Under the pieces are notes generated by a model. That model worked only from the letters and a program-made list of their open reading frames with translations, searched no databases and was not told the DNA's origin. A program made the translations under genes and the position numbers. A stretch of 64,000 nt of DNA from Oppiella nova (Eukaryota > Arthropoda > Arachnida > Sarcoptiformes > Oppiidae), in contig CAJPVJ010000001.1 of the NCBI GenBank assembly GCA_905397405.1, positions 1-64,000 on the forward strand. Reading direction: 5' to 3'. Below, one piece after another: positions 62,728 to 64,000 of the stretch (the first letter of the stretch is position 1; the number at the start of each line of letters is the position of its first letter).

Positions 62728-63828
62728 GTGTTTCATACGCAACTTGAATGGTTAAATACCTTAAAACCCAATTTTAAAGTTTTACCGCTAAAAGATCGTT
62801 TAGTCTGTGGTGTTGGGGCACTGCTCGGATTAGCAGTGTCATCATTAATCAGTTGGTATGTACTCGGTGGCTTTAATGCATGGTATATCGCACCGATGGG
62901 CGCATCCTCAGTATTGCTCTTTGCTGTACCCGCGAGTCCTTTAGCACAACCTTGGAATATGGTGGTGGGGAATACCATTGCAGGTTTAGTCGGCGTGACC
63001 TGTGCCATCTTTATTTCCAATCCAACCGAGGCATTTAGTGTTGCTGTTGCGTTGTCGATATTTTTGATGATGAGTACAGATTCATTGCATCCGCCAAGTG
63101 GTGCAGTGGCGATTACTGCCGTATTGGGTGGCGCTTCTATTCATCAGTTGGGTTATCAATTTATTTTTTATCCAGTATTACTCAATTCAGTCTTGCTGCT
63201 GGTGATTGCAATCATTTTTAATCGTATGTTTGGAAAGCAATATCCACAGGTTGCACAGCTCAATACACGTTCTAAAGATCCAACGCCGACACAGAAAGTC
63301 ACGATTCAACCGCAAGATATTCAAGATGTGTTAGAACAACAGACACAGCTTTTAGATATTAGTGAATATGATTTACAAAAAATCATTTTAGAAGCACAAG
63401 CAAAGGCCAACGCAAGAGCAGTACATCAATACCTTTGCCAAGATATTATGAGCAAGGATGTGCTGAGCTTGGATGAGCAAGATGATATTCACCAAGCTTT
63501 AGATAAGTTTAAACATGTGAATTTGATGAGTTTGCCCGTGCTCAACGCGGATCAGGAATTGGTTGGCACATTGGCATTGTATGAAATTGTAGAATGGTTT
63601 AAACGCGCTGCCGATGCTCGGGCCCCTTGGGAACATTTGGTCAAACAAATTATGAATCGACAAGTGGTGACTGTACAGCCGACACAACCGATTCAAGACT
63701 TGGTGCCTTATTTCGTTGAACGCTCTTTTAATTATATCCCTGTGGTTGATCATCAAAAAATGGTCGGGATTATTAGTCGCGCAGATATGATTGCAGCATT
63801 ACAGCAACAACTCAATAATTCACAATGA
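62728..63828 (+). CDS. HPP-family membrane protein with two CBS domains
   Basis: A protein of about 366 residues. The N-terminal half is an HPP domain with four to five hydrophobic helices, including the signature HPPSGAVAITAVLGG and the earlier IAPMGASSVLLFAVPASPLAQPWN. After a linker of about 70 residues come two CBS domains (DIMSKDVLSLDEQD and later IMNRQVVTVQPTQP to the end). CBS pairs sense adenosyl ligands; HPP proteins may transport nitrite or similar ions. GTG 62728 with AGGA five bases before it is preferred over GTG 62707. Confidence 0.87.
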   Translation: MFHTQLEWLNTLKPNFKVLPLKDRLVCGVGALLGLAVSSLISWYVLGGFNAWYIAPMGASSVLLFAVPASPLAQPWNMVVGNTIAGLVGVTCAIFISNPTEAFSVAVALSIFLMMSTDSLHPPSGAVAITAVLGGASIHQLGYQFIFYPVLLNSVLLLVIAIIFNRMFGKQYPQVAQLNTRSKDPTPTQKVTIQPQDIQDVLEQQTQLLDISEYDLQKIILEAQAKANARAVHQYLCQDIMSKDVLSLDEQDDIHQALDKFKHVNLMSLPVLNADQELVGTLALYEIVEWFKRAADARAPWEHLVKQIMNRQVVTVQPTQPIQDLVPYFVERSFNYIPVVDHQKMVGIISRADMIAALQQQLNNSQ

Positions 63829-63874
63829 TACTGTTTAAAAATAAAACTGTTTAAAAATGATGCGGTATAAAAAA

Positions 63875-63906
63875 AGCTACAGCAGTTTGGGGGAACTGTT
63901 GTAGCT
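63875..63906 (-). terminator. Terminator of a minus-strand gene entering from the right
   Basis: AGCTACAGCAGTT paired with AACTGTTGTAGCT (one mismatch). Only the minus strand gains a long T-run (from the A-run at 63869-63875). It lies 32 bases beyond the stop at 63938. Confidence 0.8.
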
Positions 63907-63937
63907 GAAAAGGGTCATATCTTTAAATCGAAGTCAA

Positions 63938-64000
63938 TTAATGGGTTTTCTCTTCATAAATGGTTCGTACAGGGCGTTCATAGCTTTGCGGTTCATTTAG
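63938..64000 (-). CDS. C-terminal end of an unidentified protein (runs off window)
   Basis: Twenty codons ending in a TAA stop on the minus strand: the reading is LNEPQSYERPVRTIYEEKTH. The in-frame open stretch plus the terminator just beyond it support a real gene that begins outside the window. Too short to identify. Confidence 0.55.
   Translation of the reverse strand, partial: LNEPQSYERPVRTIYEEKTH

Overview
The window is a chromosomal segment of a gammaproteobacterium, most probably an Acinetobacter species outside the best-known clinical clones. Base composition is AT-rich. The type IV pilus/competence minor-pilin operon sits between ispH and the rpsP-rimM-trmD-rplS ribosomal operon, which is the Acinetobacter/Pseudomonas layout. 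A CraA-type MFS pump and a lipase/foldase locus also fit Acinetobacter. I recognised no tRNA, rRNA, CRISPR array, integrase or insertion sequence.

Layout. 1-2.9 kb: spoT (partial), rpoZ and gmk on the minus strand, then ispH on plus. 3.0-10.5 kb: a tightly packed plus-strand operon for pseudopilins and the pilus tip adhesin (fimU, pilV, pilW, pilX, pilY1/comC, and two pilE/comE/comF-like pilins). 10.6-12.9 kb: rpsP-rimM-trmD-rplS, with a long structured RNA leader before rplS. 13-16.6 kb: minus-strand lipase locus with a foldase, two intact lipases and the relic of a third. 16.7-26 kb: truB, a TauE/SafE transporter, a hemerythrin-like protein, two EamA transporters, a Sel1 protein with a PPP phosphatase, and a PKD lipoprotein that appears split by a frameshift. 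26-29 kb: serA divergent from a D-2-hydroxyglutarate dehydrogenase. 29-33.5 kb: an accessory stretch of small genes with a GC-rich double hairpin and an AbiH-like gene fragment. 33.8-43 kb: craA, a YccS-like membrane protein, DUF2252, sodC, an AI-2E exporter, an orphan ParA and a resolvase-like nuclease. 43-54.5 kb: methyltransferases, small envelope proteins, a desaturase with a divergent TetR regulator and a clear palindromic operator, a hydroxyacid dehydrogenase, and two exported LEA/hydrophilin-like proteins. 54.6-58.9 kb: glyQ-glyS followed by an inserted two-gene cassette flanked by an 81-bp duplication of the glyS 3' end. 59-64 kb: an exonuclease, an FAD oxidoreductase, an LprI-like protein, an HPP-CBS membrane protein and the tail of one more minus-strand gene.

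The item most worth following is the glyS-linked cassette. A DUF6036 nucleotidyltransferase-like gene and an unrecognised 129-residue partner sit directly behind glyS. Their first start codon lies two bases after the glyS stop, and the old glyS 3' end survives, decayed, on the far side. Other leads are the three-way-junction RNA upstream of rplS, homopolymer tracts in the pilus operon (G7 in the fimU ribosome binding site, G7 in pilY1, A9 in pilV), the decayed third lipase, and the neighbouring LEA-like exported proteins.

All identifications were made by reading motifs and recalling families; no database search was run. Start codons were chosen by eye from ribosome binding sites.
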